Below are positions 1 through 6,106 of a stretch of 6,952 nt of DNA, piece by piece. Origin of the DNA: an uncultured Clostridium sp. (GTDB taxonomy: Bacteria; Bacillota; Clostridia; Clostridiales; Clostridiaceae). The translations under genes and the position numbers were made by a program. The stretch is from positions 1 to 6,952 of the forward strand of contig CAKVFO010000167.1 of NCBI GenBank assembly GCA_934746785.1, given 5' to 3'. Position 1 is the first letter of the stretch. Each line of letters opens with the position of its first letter. The notes beneath the pieces were generated by a model. It was not told the DNA's origin. It saw only the letters and a list, made by a program, of their open reading frames with translations, and did not search any database.

Positions 1-612
1 AAAGTAATAAGAAACCTATTACTTCGCTATACAAAAGAAGGAGATTTGATTTTGGATCAATTCTTAGGAAGTGGAACTACAGCAATAGAATCATTGTTAT
101 TAAAAAGAAAAGTCATTGGAATTGATGTTAATAGAAGAGCTTTAAATATAAGTTGGTATAGAACAAAAGAATTAGATGGCTTTATAAGCTTAAATGTTGG
201 AGATGCTGCAAGTCTTAATTTGAAGGATGATACAATAGATTTTATTTGTACTCATCCTCCATATAGAGATATAATAAAATATAGTAAAGATATTAAAGAA
301 GATTTATCATTAATGGATAAAGAACAATATTATAGGGTTATGGATAAAGTAGCGAAAGAATGTTTTAGGGTATTAAAAAGTAAGAAAAAGTGTGCTATAA
401 TAATCGGGGATATTAGAAAAAACGGTTATATTGAACCTTTGGGGTTTAATATAATGGATATATTTATTAAGAATAATTTTTTACTAAAAGAAATAATAAT
501 AAAGGAACAACATAATTGTAGTAGCACTAATAAATGGATTGAACTTGCTAAGAAAAGAAATTTTTTATTAATAAAGCACGAATACATTTTTGTTTTTGAA
601 AAGAGCTATTAA
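1..612 (+). CDS. DNA methyltransferase, 3' part (left end cut by window)
   Basis: The frame is open from base 1, so this is the C-terminal 203 residues of a longer protein; the TTG at 46 is internal because homologous sequence precedes it. Residues 18-27 carry the SAM-binding motif I (LDQFLGSGTT), followed by a GIDVN strand-II acidic motif. Motif IV, HPPY, is at residues 85-88. The order motif I before motif IV differs from the DpnA-like domain next door. A later stretch with IIIGDIRKN, EPLGF and QHNC resembles a widespread family of solitary amino-methyltransferases. Known family chemistry is transfer of methyl from SAM to adenine N6 or cytosine N4; HPPY does not settle which. The recognition site cannot be read. 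The gene has its own terminator and is probably not co-transcribed with the GATC system downstream. Any target-recognition part lies mostly outside the window. Confidence 0.85.
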   Translation, partial: KVIRNLLLRYTKEGDLILDQFLGSGTTAIESLLLKRKVIGIDVNRRALNISWYRTKELDGFISLNVGDAASLNLKDDTIDFICTHPPYRDIIKYSKDIKEDLSLMDKEQYYRVMDKVAKECFRVLKSKKKCAIIIGDIRKNGYIEPLGFNIMDIFIKNNFLLKEIIIKEQHNCSSTNKWIELAKKRNFLLIKHEYIFVFEKSY

Positions 613-627
613 ATGTAGCTCTTTTTT
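599..627 (+). terminator. Rho-independent terminator of the first methyltransferase
   Basis: A perfect 10-bp stem, AAAAGAGCTA (599-608) with TAGCTCTTTT (616-625), has a 7-nt loop and runs into a T tract ending at 627. The TAA stop codon (610-612) lies inside the loop, so the last codons of the gene form the left arm. Confidence 0.88.
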
Positions 628-636
628 AATGTCTAG

Positions 637-685
637 GAAAGTATAAAAATTTAATATGTGTAAGTTCTGATTTTTATAGACTTTC
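637..685 (+). promoter_or_regulatory. Long hairpin upstream of the R-M module
   Basis: GAAAGT (637-642) plus ATAAAAAT (643-650) pair with ATTTTTAT (670-677) plus ACTTTC (680-685), giving 14 bp with a 2-nt bulge and a 19-nt loop. There is no T run immediately after it, so it is not a standard terminator. Its place between an upstream terminator and the methyltransferase start suggests an operator or a 5'-leader RNA structure. No convincing -35/-10 pair could be picked out between 613 and 735, so the promoter's position relative to the hairpin is unknown. Confidence 0.5.
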
Positions 686-735
686 AGGCATGTTATTTGG
701 TAAAGACATTAAAAAATTAAATTAAAAATGCGAGG

Positions 736-754
736 AAAGGAGATTATTTATATG
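736..754 (+). promoter_or_regulatory. Ribosome-binding site that fixes the fusion gene start
   Basis: AAAGGAG (736-742) lies 9 nt before ATG 752-754. The earlier in-frame ATG at 728 sits upstream of this site and has no Shine-Dalgarno of its own, so translation should begin at 752. Confidence 0.85.
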
Positions 755-2473
755 AAATATTATTATGAAGACCATAATATAAAGCTAATAAACGAAGACA
801 CAATGAAAGCATTGAGTAAACTACCAAAGGCTTCTATAGATATGATATTTTCTGATCCTCCATATTTTTTAAGTAATAATGGGATAACATGCGAAAATGG
901 TAAGATGGTTTCAGTTAATAAGGGAGAATGGGATGAATCTAAAGGCTTTAAAGAAGATGTTAGATTTCATGAAAAATGGCTTAGAAGATGTGATAGAGTT
1001 TTAAAAAATGATGGAACTATATGGATAAGTGGTACTTATCATTGCATTCATCAGATAACTTATATTTTATTAAAAATGGGTTACTATATTATTAATGAAG
1101 TTGTGTGGTATAAGCCTAATGCTGCTCCAAACTTAGGTTGCAGGTGTTTAACTGCTAGCCATGAGATATTAATATGGGCTAAAAAAAGTAAAAAAGCTAA
1201 GCATGTATTTCATTATGATATCGCTAAAACCTTTAATGAAGGAAAACAATTAAGAAGCTTATGGGAAATAAGTACTACTCCAAAGGCAGAAAAGAAGTTT
1301 GGAAAACATCCAACTCAAAAACCTTTAAAGCTTTTAGAAAGAATAATAAAGATTTCTACTAATGAAAATGATGTTATATTAGATCCTTTCTGTGGAAGTT
1401 CAACTACAGGTGTTAGTGCAATTGCAAATAATAGGAGATATATTGGAATAGATAATAATGAAGAGTTTATAAACTTATCAAAAAAGAGACTCTTAGAGGG
1501 ATTGGATGAAAATAAGAAAGAGAATAGTATAAACAAAGGAGAAAACATAGAGATGAATGACTTAAAAGCAAAGCCATTTTTAAAGTGGGCTGGAGGAAAA
1601 GCAAAATTAATACCAGACATTGAAAGCAGATACCCAAAAAAGCTAAAGAATAACTTAATAAATACATATATAGAGCCTTTTATTGGTGGAGGTGCTTTAT
1701 TTTTTGATATTACATCTAAATATGATTTTGATAGAATTATAATTAATGATATTAATAAGGAATTAGTTCTTACTTATAGAGTCATAAAAGATAGTGTTAA
1801 TAGACTTATAGAGATGTTAAGACAATATCAGAATGAATATAATGAACTAGAGTCTATGGAAGAGAAACAAGAATATTTTTATAATATTAGAGAAATGTTT
1901 AATACAGGAAAAGGCAATGTAGATTATAATGACACTATAAGTGAAGAATCTATAAGACATGCATCCCATATGATATTCTTAAATAAAAGCTGTTTCAATG
2001 GTCTATACAGAGAAAATAAAAAAGGTGGATTTAATGTACCTTTTGGAAAGAAAAAGACAGTCAATACTTTTGAAGAAGATAATTTGTTAGCAGTAAATAA
2101 AATACTACAAAGGACTATTATTTTAAATGGTGATTTTGAAGGCGTTGAAGAGTATATAGATGAAAATACATTCATATATTTAGATCCTCCATATAGACCA
2201 TTAAAAGATAAAGGTAGTTTTAAAGATTATTCGAAAGAAGAATTTAATGATGATACTCAAAAAAGACTAAGGGATTTTTATAAGAGAGCTAGTGAAAGAG
2301 GAGCTGTATTAATGGAAAGTAATTCAGATCCTAAAAATGCAGATGAAGATGATTTATTCTTTGATGAGTTATATAGTGAATTTAATATAGATAGAATCAG
2401 TGCTGCACGAAGTATAAATAGTAAGGGTACTGGTAGAGGAAAAGTATCTGAAATACTAATCATGAATTATTAG
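752..2473 (+). CDS. DpnA-DpnM type fused GATC adenine DNA methyltransferase
   Basis: This 573-aa protein joins two complete N6-adenine methyltransferases. Residues about 1-255 resemble DpnA (beta class): motif IV SDPPYFLS (DPPY 35-38), GKHPTQKP (about 184-191), then motif I DPFCGSSTTG (211-220). The last glycine of the usual FxGSG is a serine. Residues about 268-573 resemble DpnM/Dam (alpha class): FLKWAGGK (276-283), EPFIGGGALFF (308-318), catalytic YLDPPYRPL (DPPY 478-481), and a Dam-like C-terminus. In pneumococcus these are separate genes: DpnM methylates double-stranded GATC and DpnA also single-stranded DNA entering by transformation. A charged linker (about 250-267) joins them here. 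ATG 752 is preferred over in-frame ATG 728 because AAAGGAG precedes it. Specificity for GATC is inferred from both halves and from the adjacent DpnII homologue. A terminator follows directly. The frame is continuous across the joint, with no sign of frameshift. Confidence 0.93.
   Translation: MKYYYEDHNIKLINEDTMKALSKLPKASIDMIFSDPPYFLSNNGITCENGKMVSVNKGEWDESKGFKEDVRFHEKWLRRCDRVLKNDGTIWISGTYHCIHQITYILLKMGYYIINEVVWYKPNAAPNLGCRCLTASHEILIWAKKSKKAKHVFHYDIAKTFNEGKQLRSLWEISTTPKAEKKFGKHPTQKPLKLLERIIKISTNENDVILDPFCGSSTTGVSAIANNRRYIGIDNNEEFINLSKKRLLEGLDENKKENSINKGENIEMNDLKAKPFLKWAGGKAKLIPDIESRYPKKLKNNLINTYIEPFIGGGALFFDITSKYDFDRIIINDINKELVLTYRVIKDSVNRLIEMLRQYQNEYNELESMEEKQEYFYNIREMFNTGKGNVDYNDTISEESIRHASHMIFLNKSCFNGLYRENKKGGFNVPFGKKKTVNTFEEDNLLAVNKILQRTIILNGDFEGVEEYIDENTFIYLDPPYRPLKDKGSFKDYSKEEFNDDTQKRLRDFYKRASERGAVLMESNSDPKNADEDDLFFDELYSEFNIDRISAARSINSKGTGRGKVSEILIMNY
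1535..1555 (+). promoter_or_regulatory. Internal RBS and in-frame ATG at the methyltransferase joint
   Basis: AAAGGAG (1535-1541) lies 11 nt before ATG 1553-1555, which is in frame (Met 268 of the fusion) and stands just before the first conserved Dam motif. This is where a separate dpnM gene would start. It is either a fossil of the fusion or a working start that makes a stand-alone Dam of about 306 aa from the same mRNA. Confidence 0.6.
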
Positions 2474-2504
2474 AAACTAAGGCTAAAAAGCTTTAGTTTT
2501 TTTT
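2474..2504 (+). terminator. Terminator between methyltransferase and endonuclease
   Basis: AAACTAAGGC (2474-2483) pairs with GCTTTAGTTT (2490-2499), 10 bp including one G-U, around a 6-nt loop. T residues continue to 2504. It begins at the base after the TAG stop. It should uncouple or lower endonuclease transcription relative to the methyltransferase. Confidence 0.82.
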
Positions 2505-2520
2505 ATATATTTTGTATAAT
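2492..2520 (+). promoter_or_regulatory. Possible endonuclease promoter (perfect -10, weak -35)
   Basis: TATAAT at 2515-2520 is a perfect sigma-A -10 box, 35 bp before the endonuclease ATG. At a 17-bp spacing the -35 would be TTTAGT (2492-2497), a poor match that lies inside the 3' arm of the terminator. The context, downstream of a terminator and upstream of a well-spaced RBS, supports it. AT-richness makes chance boxes common. Confidence 0.5.
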
Positions 2521-2555
2521 TAAAAGGAATATTTTGCTTAAAAGAGAGGGATTTT

Positions 2556-3407
2556 ATGACTAGAGAATTTAAACAATGGTTAGAAACATTTAGAGAAAGT
2601 ATCTCAAACTATGAGTATTATGTGGATTTTAAAAAGGTATTTAATAATGTAAATGATATTAAAGTAGAGTTAAATATTTTAAATTCATTAATAGGGTCTA
2701 AGGATATAGAAAGTGATTTTGAACATTTAATAAAGAAATATCCAGAAACTTTAAAATGTATACCTATTTTATTAGCTGTTAGAAATAATGAGATTTTTGC
2801 TATGGATGAAGAGGGAAGTTATAAGTACAACTTTAAAAAAGTTACTCAGACTGTAGAAGAATACAAAAACTTTATGAAAAAGACAGGATTATTCGATTTA
2901 TTAACAAATCATGACATAACTAATCTAGTTGATTATGTAACTGGAATAGAGACAGGCCTTGATTCTAATGGAAGAAAGAATCGTGGCGGACATCTAATGG
3001 AAGATTTGGTTGAAAGTTACTTAAAGAAAGAGGACAACCTTGAATATTATAAAGAAATGTATTCTAAAGACTTAGAAGCAAAGTGGGGATTAGATTTATC
3101 TCCTTTATCAAATGGAGGAAAGACATTAAAGAGATTTGATTTTGTTGTTAAGACAGATGAATGTGTTTATGCTATTGAAACTAATTTCTATGCAAGCAGC
3201 GGCTCAAAGCTAAATGAAACTGCAAGAAGTTACAAGATGATTGCTGAAGAATCTAAGAAAATTCCAGGGTTTAAATTTGTTTGGTTTACAGATGGATATG
3301 GATGGAAGTCTGCTAAGAAAAACTTAGAAGAAACTTTTGATGTTTTAGATACTATGTATAATATTTCTGATTTAGAAAACGGTATTGTTAAAGAGTTATT
3401 TAAATAA
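2556..3407 (+). CDS. dpnB: DpnII/MboI-family type II restriction endonuclease (GATC)
   Basis: The 283-aa product is close to the usual length of DpnII (about 290 aa) and resembles it along its length. The nuclease core is near residues 194-220: FDF with Asp195, then YAIETNFY with Glu208-Thr-Asn210, followed by SGSKLNETARSY and later FVWFTDGYGW. This is the family's variant PD-(D/E)XK site, in which ETN replaces the common ExK. Known members cut before unmethylated GATC and leave a 4-base 5' overhang; the fused methyltransferase upstream would protect host sites. The start is set by GAGAGGG (2544-2550), 5 nt before ATG. It lies 82 nt after the methyltransferase, separated by a terminator and a likely promoter. 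The unknown gene at 3440 follows after 32 nt, probably in the same transcript. No damage is visible. Confidence 0.93.
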   Translation: MTREFKQWLETFRESISNYEYYVDFKKVFNNVNDIKVELNILNSLIGSKDIESDFEHLIKKYPETLKCIPILLAVRNNEIFAMDEEGSYKYNFKKVTQTVEEYKNFMKKTGLFDLLTNHDITNLVDYVTGIETGLDSNGRKNRGGHLMEDLVESYLKKEDNLEYYKEMYSKDLEAKWGLDLSPLSNGGKTLKRFDFVVKTDECVYAIETNFYASSGSKLNETARSYKMIAEESKKIPGFKFVWFTDGYGWKSAKKNLEETFDVLDTMYNISDLENGIVKELFK

Positions 3408-3439
3408 TATATAGATGATTTGTATTAGGGGAAATGCAT

Positions 3440-4123
3440 ATGTTTTACGATAAGTTAGAAAAAAGATTAGTGAAAATATTCAAAGATAATGATTTTGTAG
3501 GAGCTATGATTAGGAAAGAAGAGAAATTTCAATCAGTTAAGAATAAGTATAATTTAGATCTACAAATAAAGTATCCTGGATATAAAGCTGAGGTTAGAAA
3601 TGGGAAAGTTATATATGATTACAGGGTAGATTATAATGGGATATCAATATCTCATGTTAATGTTGTTGTAGATTTATATAATAAGATTGTACAAGCTCCT
3701 CAGTTAAGAGAATTATATCGTGAGTTTTTAATTGATATTTCAAGAAGTGGTTGGGAGATAGACCTTGACAAGTGTAAAAAATTGGATGAAGTAAGAATTG
3801 AAAATCCAAGTGATGAGTTATTAAATTACATAAATACAATTCATAATAGGTTAAACAAGTCATATAATAGAGTAGGTAATGAAGGAAAAGTTTATTCTAT
3901 ATATGAATTAGCTTATTTTATTTCATTAATAGTAATGCAGGAAGATATAAATTACCCAATGCCACGTTTTGAAGGAAGAAGAATGAGCTTTTATAGATAT
4001 TTAGAAGCTATAAACGGAGAGGATTTAGCTCAGGTAATACAAAGAACTTTATCACATACACGTCCACCGTTAATGGAGGGGATTAACTATAAGGAAATTA
4101 TAGAGTTACCAAGCTATGTATAG
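3440..4123 (+). CDS. Unrecognised 227-aa protein downstream of the endonuclease
   Basis: I do not recognise this family. The product is 227 aa, basic and probably cytosolic: no signal peptide, no membrane segment, no cysteine cluster. Visible blocks are DYRVDYNG (about 62-69), an aliphatic stretch ending in LYREFLIDISRSGW (about 93-106), ELAYFISLIVMQEDINYP (about 155-172), FEGRRMSFYRYLEAI (about 175-189) and RTLSHTRPPL (about 200-209). These look like conserved rather than random sequence and suggest a mostly helical C-terminal half. ATG 3440 is chosen over in-frame ATG 3434 because GGGG (3428-3431) is 8 nt from the former and only 2 nt from the latter. The position, 32 nt after the DpnII gene with no terminator between, suggests co-expression and a role tied to the R-M system, such as control or an added defence activity. 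That role is inference from context only. Confidence 0.8.
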   Translation: MFYDKLEKRLVKIFKDNDFVGAMIRKEEKFQSVKNKYNLDLQIKYPGYKAEVRNGKVIYDYRVDYNGISISHVNVVVDLYNKIVQAPQLRELYREFLIDISRSGWEIDLDKCKKLDEVRIENPSDELLNYINTIHNRLNKSYNRVGNEGKVYSIYELAYFISLIVMQEDINYPMPRFEGRRMSFYRYLEAINGEDLAQVIQRTLSHTRPPLMEGINYKEIIELPSYV

Positions 4124-4179
4124 ATAGAATTTCAAGGTAGTAGGTAACCTATTATTATATATGTAGAAGGGGTGATATT

Positions 4180-4323
4180 ATGCCATATGGAGATGGATGG
4201 GCTAAGTGTCCGAATTGTGGTAAAGAAGCTAATAGTCCTGAAGAAATAGAAGAGTTATTTGGATATAGAAATATGGGGGATGGAAGAGTTATACCACAGT
4301 CATATTGTAAAGATTGTAGATAG
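4180..4323 (+). CDS. Small zinc-ribbon protein, 47 aa
   Basis: This short gene has an excellent ribosome-binding site, GAAGGGG (4166-4172), 7 nt before ATG 4180, and a TAG at 4321. The product has two CxxC knuckles: CPNC at residues 10-13 and CKDC at 43-46, as expected for a single zinc-ribbon fold. Between them are PEEIEELFGYRNM and a GRVIPQSY stretch leading into the second knuckle. The regular spacing, good start and terminator 31 nt downstream argue for a real gene. It lies 56 nt behind the 227-aa gene and is the last gene before the module's terminator, so it is probably the end of the endonuclease operon. Zinc ribbons of this size may bind nucleic acid or a protein partner. The exact role is unknown. 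Confidence 0.78.
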   Translation: MPYGDGWAKCPNCGKEANSPEEIEELFGYRNMGDGRVIPQSYCKDCR

Positions 4324-4353
4324 AATGGACTAAAAAGAAGTAAGATTTAGAAG

Positions 4354-4395
4354 AAGGAACTTAAAATGAAATCAATTCATTTAAGTTCTTTTTTT
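4354..4395 (+). terminator. Strong terminator closing the R-M module
   Basis: GAACTTAAAATGAA (4357-4370) pairs with TTCATTTAAGTTC (4376-4388): 13 bp with one bulged A and a 5-nt loop. Outer AA/TT pairs can extend it, and seven T follow (4389-4395). The next gene remnant becomes recognisable only about 20 bases later. Confidence 0.88.
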
Positions 4396-4412
4396 ATAAA
4401 TAAGCAATATCA

Positions 4413-5795
4413 ATAGAATACTCCCTTGTATTTACCATGGCACCAGGCTATAAGGAAGTTTATAAGTATTACTTAATGCTTCAGAAGGGCCTTACTATAA
4501 ACAGTGATATTTTCAATATTTCTATGAAGGATCTTTCTCTTTTATATGAGTATTGGTGCTTTATTAAGATAAATGCTCTTCTTAAAAAGAAGTACAAGCT
4601 TCTGAGCTCAGATATTTTTAAGATTAAGGACAAGGGCATAAATGTTTATTTAGAAAAGGGCAGGGAGTCACGTTTGACTTATCTTAACCCTGTTACTAAT
4701 GAGAAGTTTTCTGTTTTTTACAATGGTACAAGAAATTCAGAAACTGTAGGGCAGAAGCCTGATAATATTTTATCCCTTAATAAAGAAGGCAGTTCAAAGG
4801 AATATGAGTTTATTTTTGATGCAAAGTACAAGATTGATTATACAGATAACTATATTAAAAGAAATAAGAGTGCAGGTCCTAAGGAAGAAGATATTAATAC
4901 TATGCATAGATATAGGGATGCCATAATTTCAAGTGATGCTGAAAGGTACAAGCATACTATCTTTGGAGCTTTTGTTCTTTTCCCTTATGATGATGAAGAG
5001 GATTTTAAGAAGAACACTTTCTATAAGAGTATTGAAAAAGTTAATATAGGGGCTTTCCCCTTCCTTCCATCTACCACATCTCTTATGGAAGAGTTTTTAG
5101 ATGAACTTATATTAGAATCATCTTACTCAGGCTATGAAAGACACATAGGCCAGGCAGGGGAAGAGGATTATCTAAAGGATGAATACTTTAAAGATAGGGA
5201 AGTCCTAGTTGGAGCTTTAAAAGATAAGGAGCAGTTTGAAATTGCTATTAAGCACAAGTTCTATCATATTCCAAAGAAGAATATTAATCTGTCCAGCCAT
5301 AATATAAAATACATTGCCTTAGCCCAGTCTAAGAAAGTATTTCAGGAAGAAGCAGGTATTATGTGGTATGGAAAAGTTAAATCTATAGAACCTGTAAAAA
5401 GATCTGACATTACAGAGATTCTAAAGGACAGTGATGAAATTTATTATAGATTTGAAATTGAGGAATGGATTAAGCTGCCACGTAAAATAGAAGTTGCAGG
5501 TTATCAGGTAAGGAGTTTTTCATATACAAGCCTATATCTTCTAACCCATGCTGAAACAGTCTCTGAAACCTGCATTAAGGATAAGGAGGAATTTAGGCTT
5601 TGGAAAGAGCTTAAGAGATATGACAGAAACCTTAATGTTGATGAAGCAGGGAAGGTTAAGAGCTTTGTTTTAGGTAATACTGCCTATGTCATTAATGGAG
5701 ATACAATCAGGGCAATTAATGATGGAGAAGACAAAACTATAATGAAGAAAGACTTTGAGAAGAGCCCTGTTAAAAGCTTAAAGAAACTGCTATAG
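4413..5795 (+). pseudogene. 5'-truncated DUF2357/DUF524 (COG1700) PD-(D/E)XK nuclease
   Basis: The open frame runs from just after a TAA at 4401 to TAG 5795. Residues are numbered from ATG 4437. Family-like sequence already precedes that ATG (SLVFT then MAPGYKEVYKYY), and there is no ribosome-binding site, so the ATG is internal and the N-terminal DUF2357 half is gone. LLYEYWCFIKI (35-45) leads the nuclease domain. Its likely active site is QKPD (Asp109) with FIFDAKYK (Asp128, Lys130), then MHRYRDA (156-162) and GAFVLFPY (177-184). A C-terminal domain of about 180 residues (from FYHIPKKN) follows and looks intact. Full-length family members are usually encoded beside an McrB-like AAA+ GTPase and act as its nuclease, as McrC does; no such gene is in the window. 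Leu and Lys codon use differs clearly from the R-M genes. The nuclease core could still fold if expressed, but no start is visible. Confidence 0.78.
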
Positions 5796-5896
5796 GTTCT
5801 TTTACTCTCTTACTTCTGAGAGTAAATACTCTTTTACTCTAAAGTTCTTTTACTCTGGAGAGTAAATACTCTTTTATTCTTAAGAGTAAGAGAACC
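5795..5896 (+). repeat. Intergenic direct and inverted ACTCT/AGAGT repeat cluster
   Basis: GAGAGTAAATACTCTTTTA occurs at 5818-5836 and again, preceded by GG, at 5858-5876, a 40-bp period. TTCTTTTACTCT occurs at 5797-5808 and 5845-5856. The ends also pair: 5795-5808 with 5883-5896 form 14 bp including one G-U. Inside, AGAGTA/TACTCT palindromes and ACTCT-GG-AGAGT form smaller hairpins. It begins on the last base of the nuclease stop codon. Nothing in it looks coding. Confidence 0.8.
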
Positions 5897-5915
5897 TTAG
5901 AGTATTTTTGTTTTT
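5864..5915 (+). terminator. Possible terminator at the end of the repeat cluster
   Basis: AAATACTCT (5864-5872) pairs with AGAGTATTT (5899-5907), followed by TTTTTGTTTTT up to 5915. The 26-nt loop holds a small TCTTAAGA palindrome. It competes with the larger 5795-5896 pairing, so only one of the two can form at a time. Confidence 0.45.
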
Positions 5916-6106
5916 AACGATAAGATGGGAAGGCTCATAAGTGTTAATGACGGAAAAGATGAAACTAAGTACACTTATAATTATGAAGGCTTAAGAGTTA
6001 CTAAGGAAACAGGCAATAAAAAAGTATTGTATATTTATGATGGCAAAAATGTATTGCTTGAACTAGACTCTTTAGGTAATGTCTCAGCTAGAAATGTTTT
6101 TGGTAC
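5913..6106 (+). pseudogene. RHS/YD-repeat protein fragment (upstream piece)
   Basis: The translation reads FNDKMGRLISVNDG, then YTYNYEGLRVTK, VLYIYDGKNVLLEL and GNVSARNVFG. This is the characteristic repeat pattern of the C-terminal RHS core, as in clostridial and WapA-like wall-associated toxins. The match begins abruptly near 5913, right after the repeat cluster, with no ribosome-binding site before ATG 5925, so the large N-terminal part is missing. After GNVSARNVFGT the sequence stops resembling RHS. The frame continues through an unrelated tail (LHKVADATLF and on) to TAA 6198-6200. The expected following block (NLLSR, then YNGHGDV, then DAFGN in intact relatives) is absent. In intact proteins this core forms the shell around a C-terminal toxin. 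Here it is a remnant and is probably not translated. Confidence 0.75.

Noticed and set aside
46..48. TTG 46 as the start of the first methyltransferase
   Set aside because: It falls inside motif I context, the frame is open to base 1, and a methyltransferase needs sequence before this point.
728..751. In-frame ATG at 728 as the start of the fused methyltransferase
   Set aside because: The Shine-Dalgarno AAAGGAG lies after it, properly spaced for ATG 752, and the extra eight residues match nothing in DpnA-like proteins.
1315..2463. Open frames on the minus strand inside the fusion gene (several of 60-100 codons)
   Set aside because: They lie opposite strong coding sequence with clear motifs, have no ribosome-binding sites and give low-complexity Leu/Ser/Phe-rich translations.
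3434..3439. ATG 3434 as the start of the 227-aa protein
   Set aside because: Only 2 nt separate it from the GGGG of the ribosome-binding site; ATG 3440 has the normal 8-nt spacing.
3657..3863. 68-codon minus-strand frame inside the 227-aa gene
   Set aside because: It lies antisense to a well-supported gene, with no start signal and no recognisable sequence.
4136..4156. TAGGT-A-ACCTA palindrome before the zinc-ribbon gene as an operator
   Set aside because: The arms are only 5 bp, and the gene seems to be transcribed from upstream; too weak to call.
5795..5896. CRISPR array
   Set aside because: The repeats are interleaved, of unequal length and self-complementary, with no unique spacers of constant size and no cas genes.
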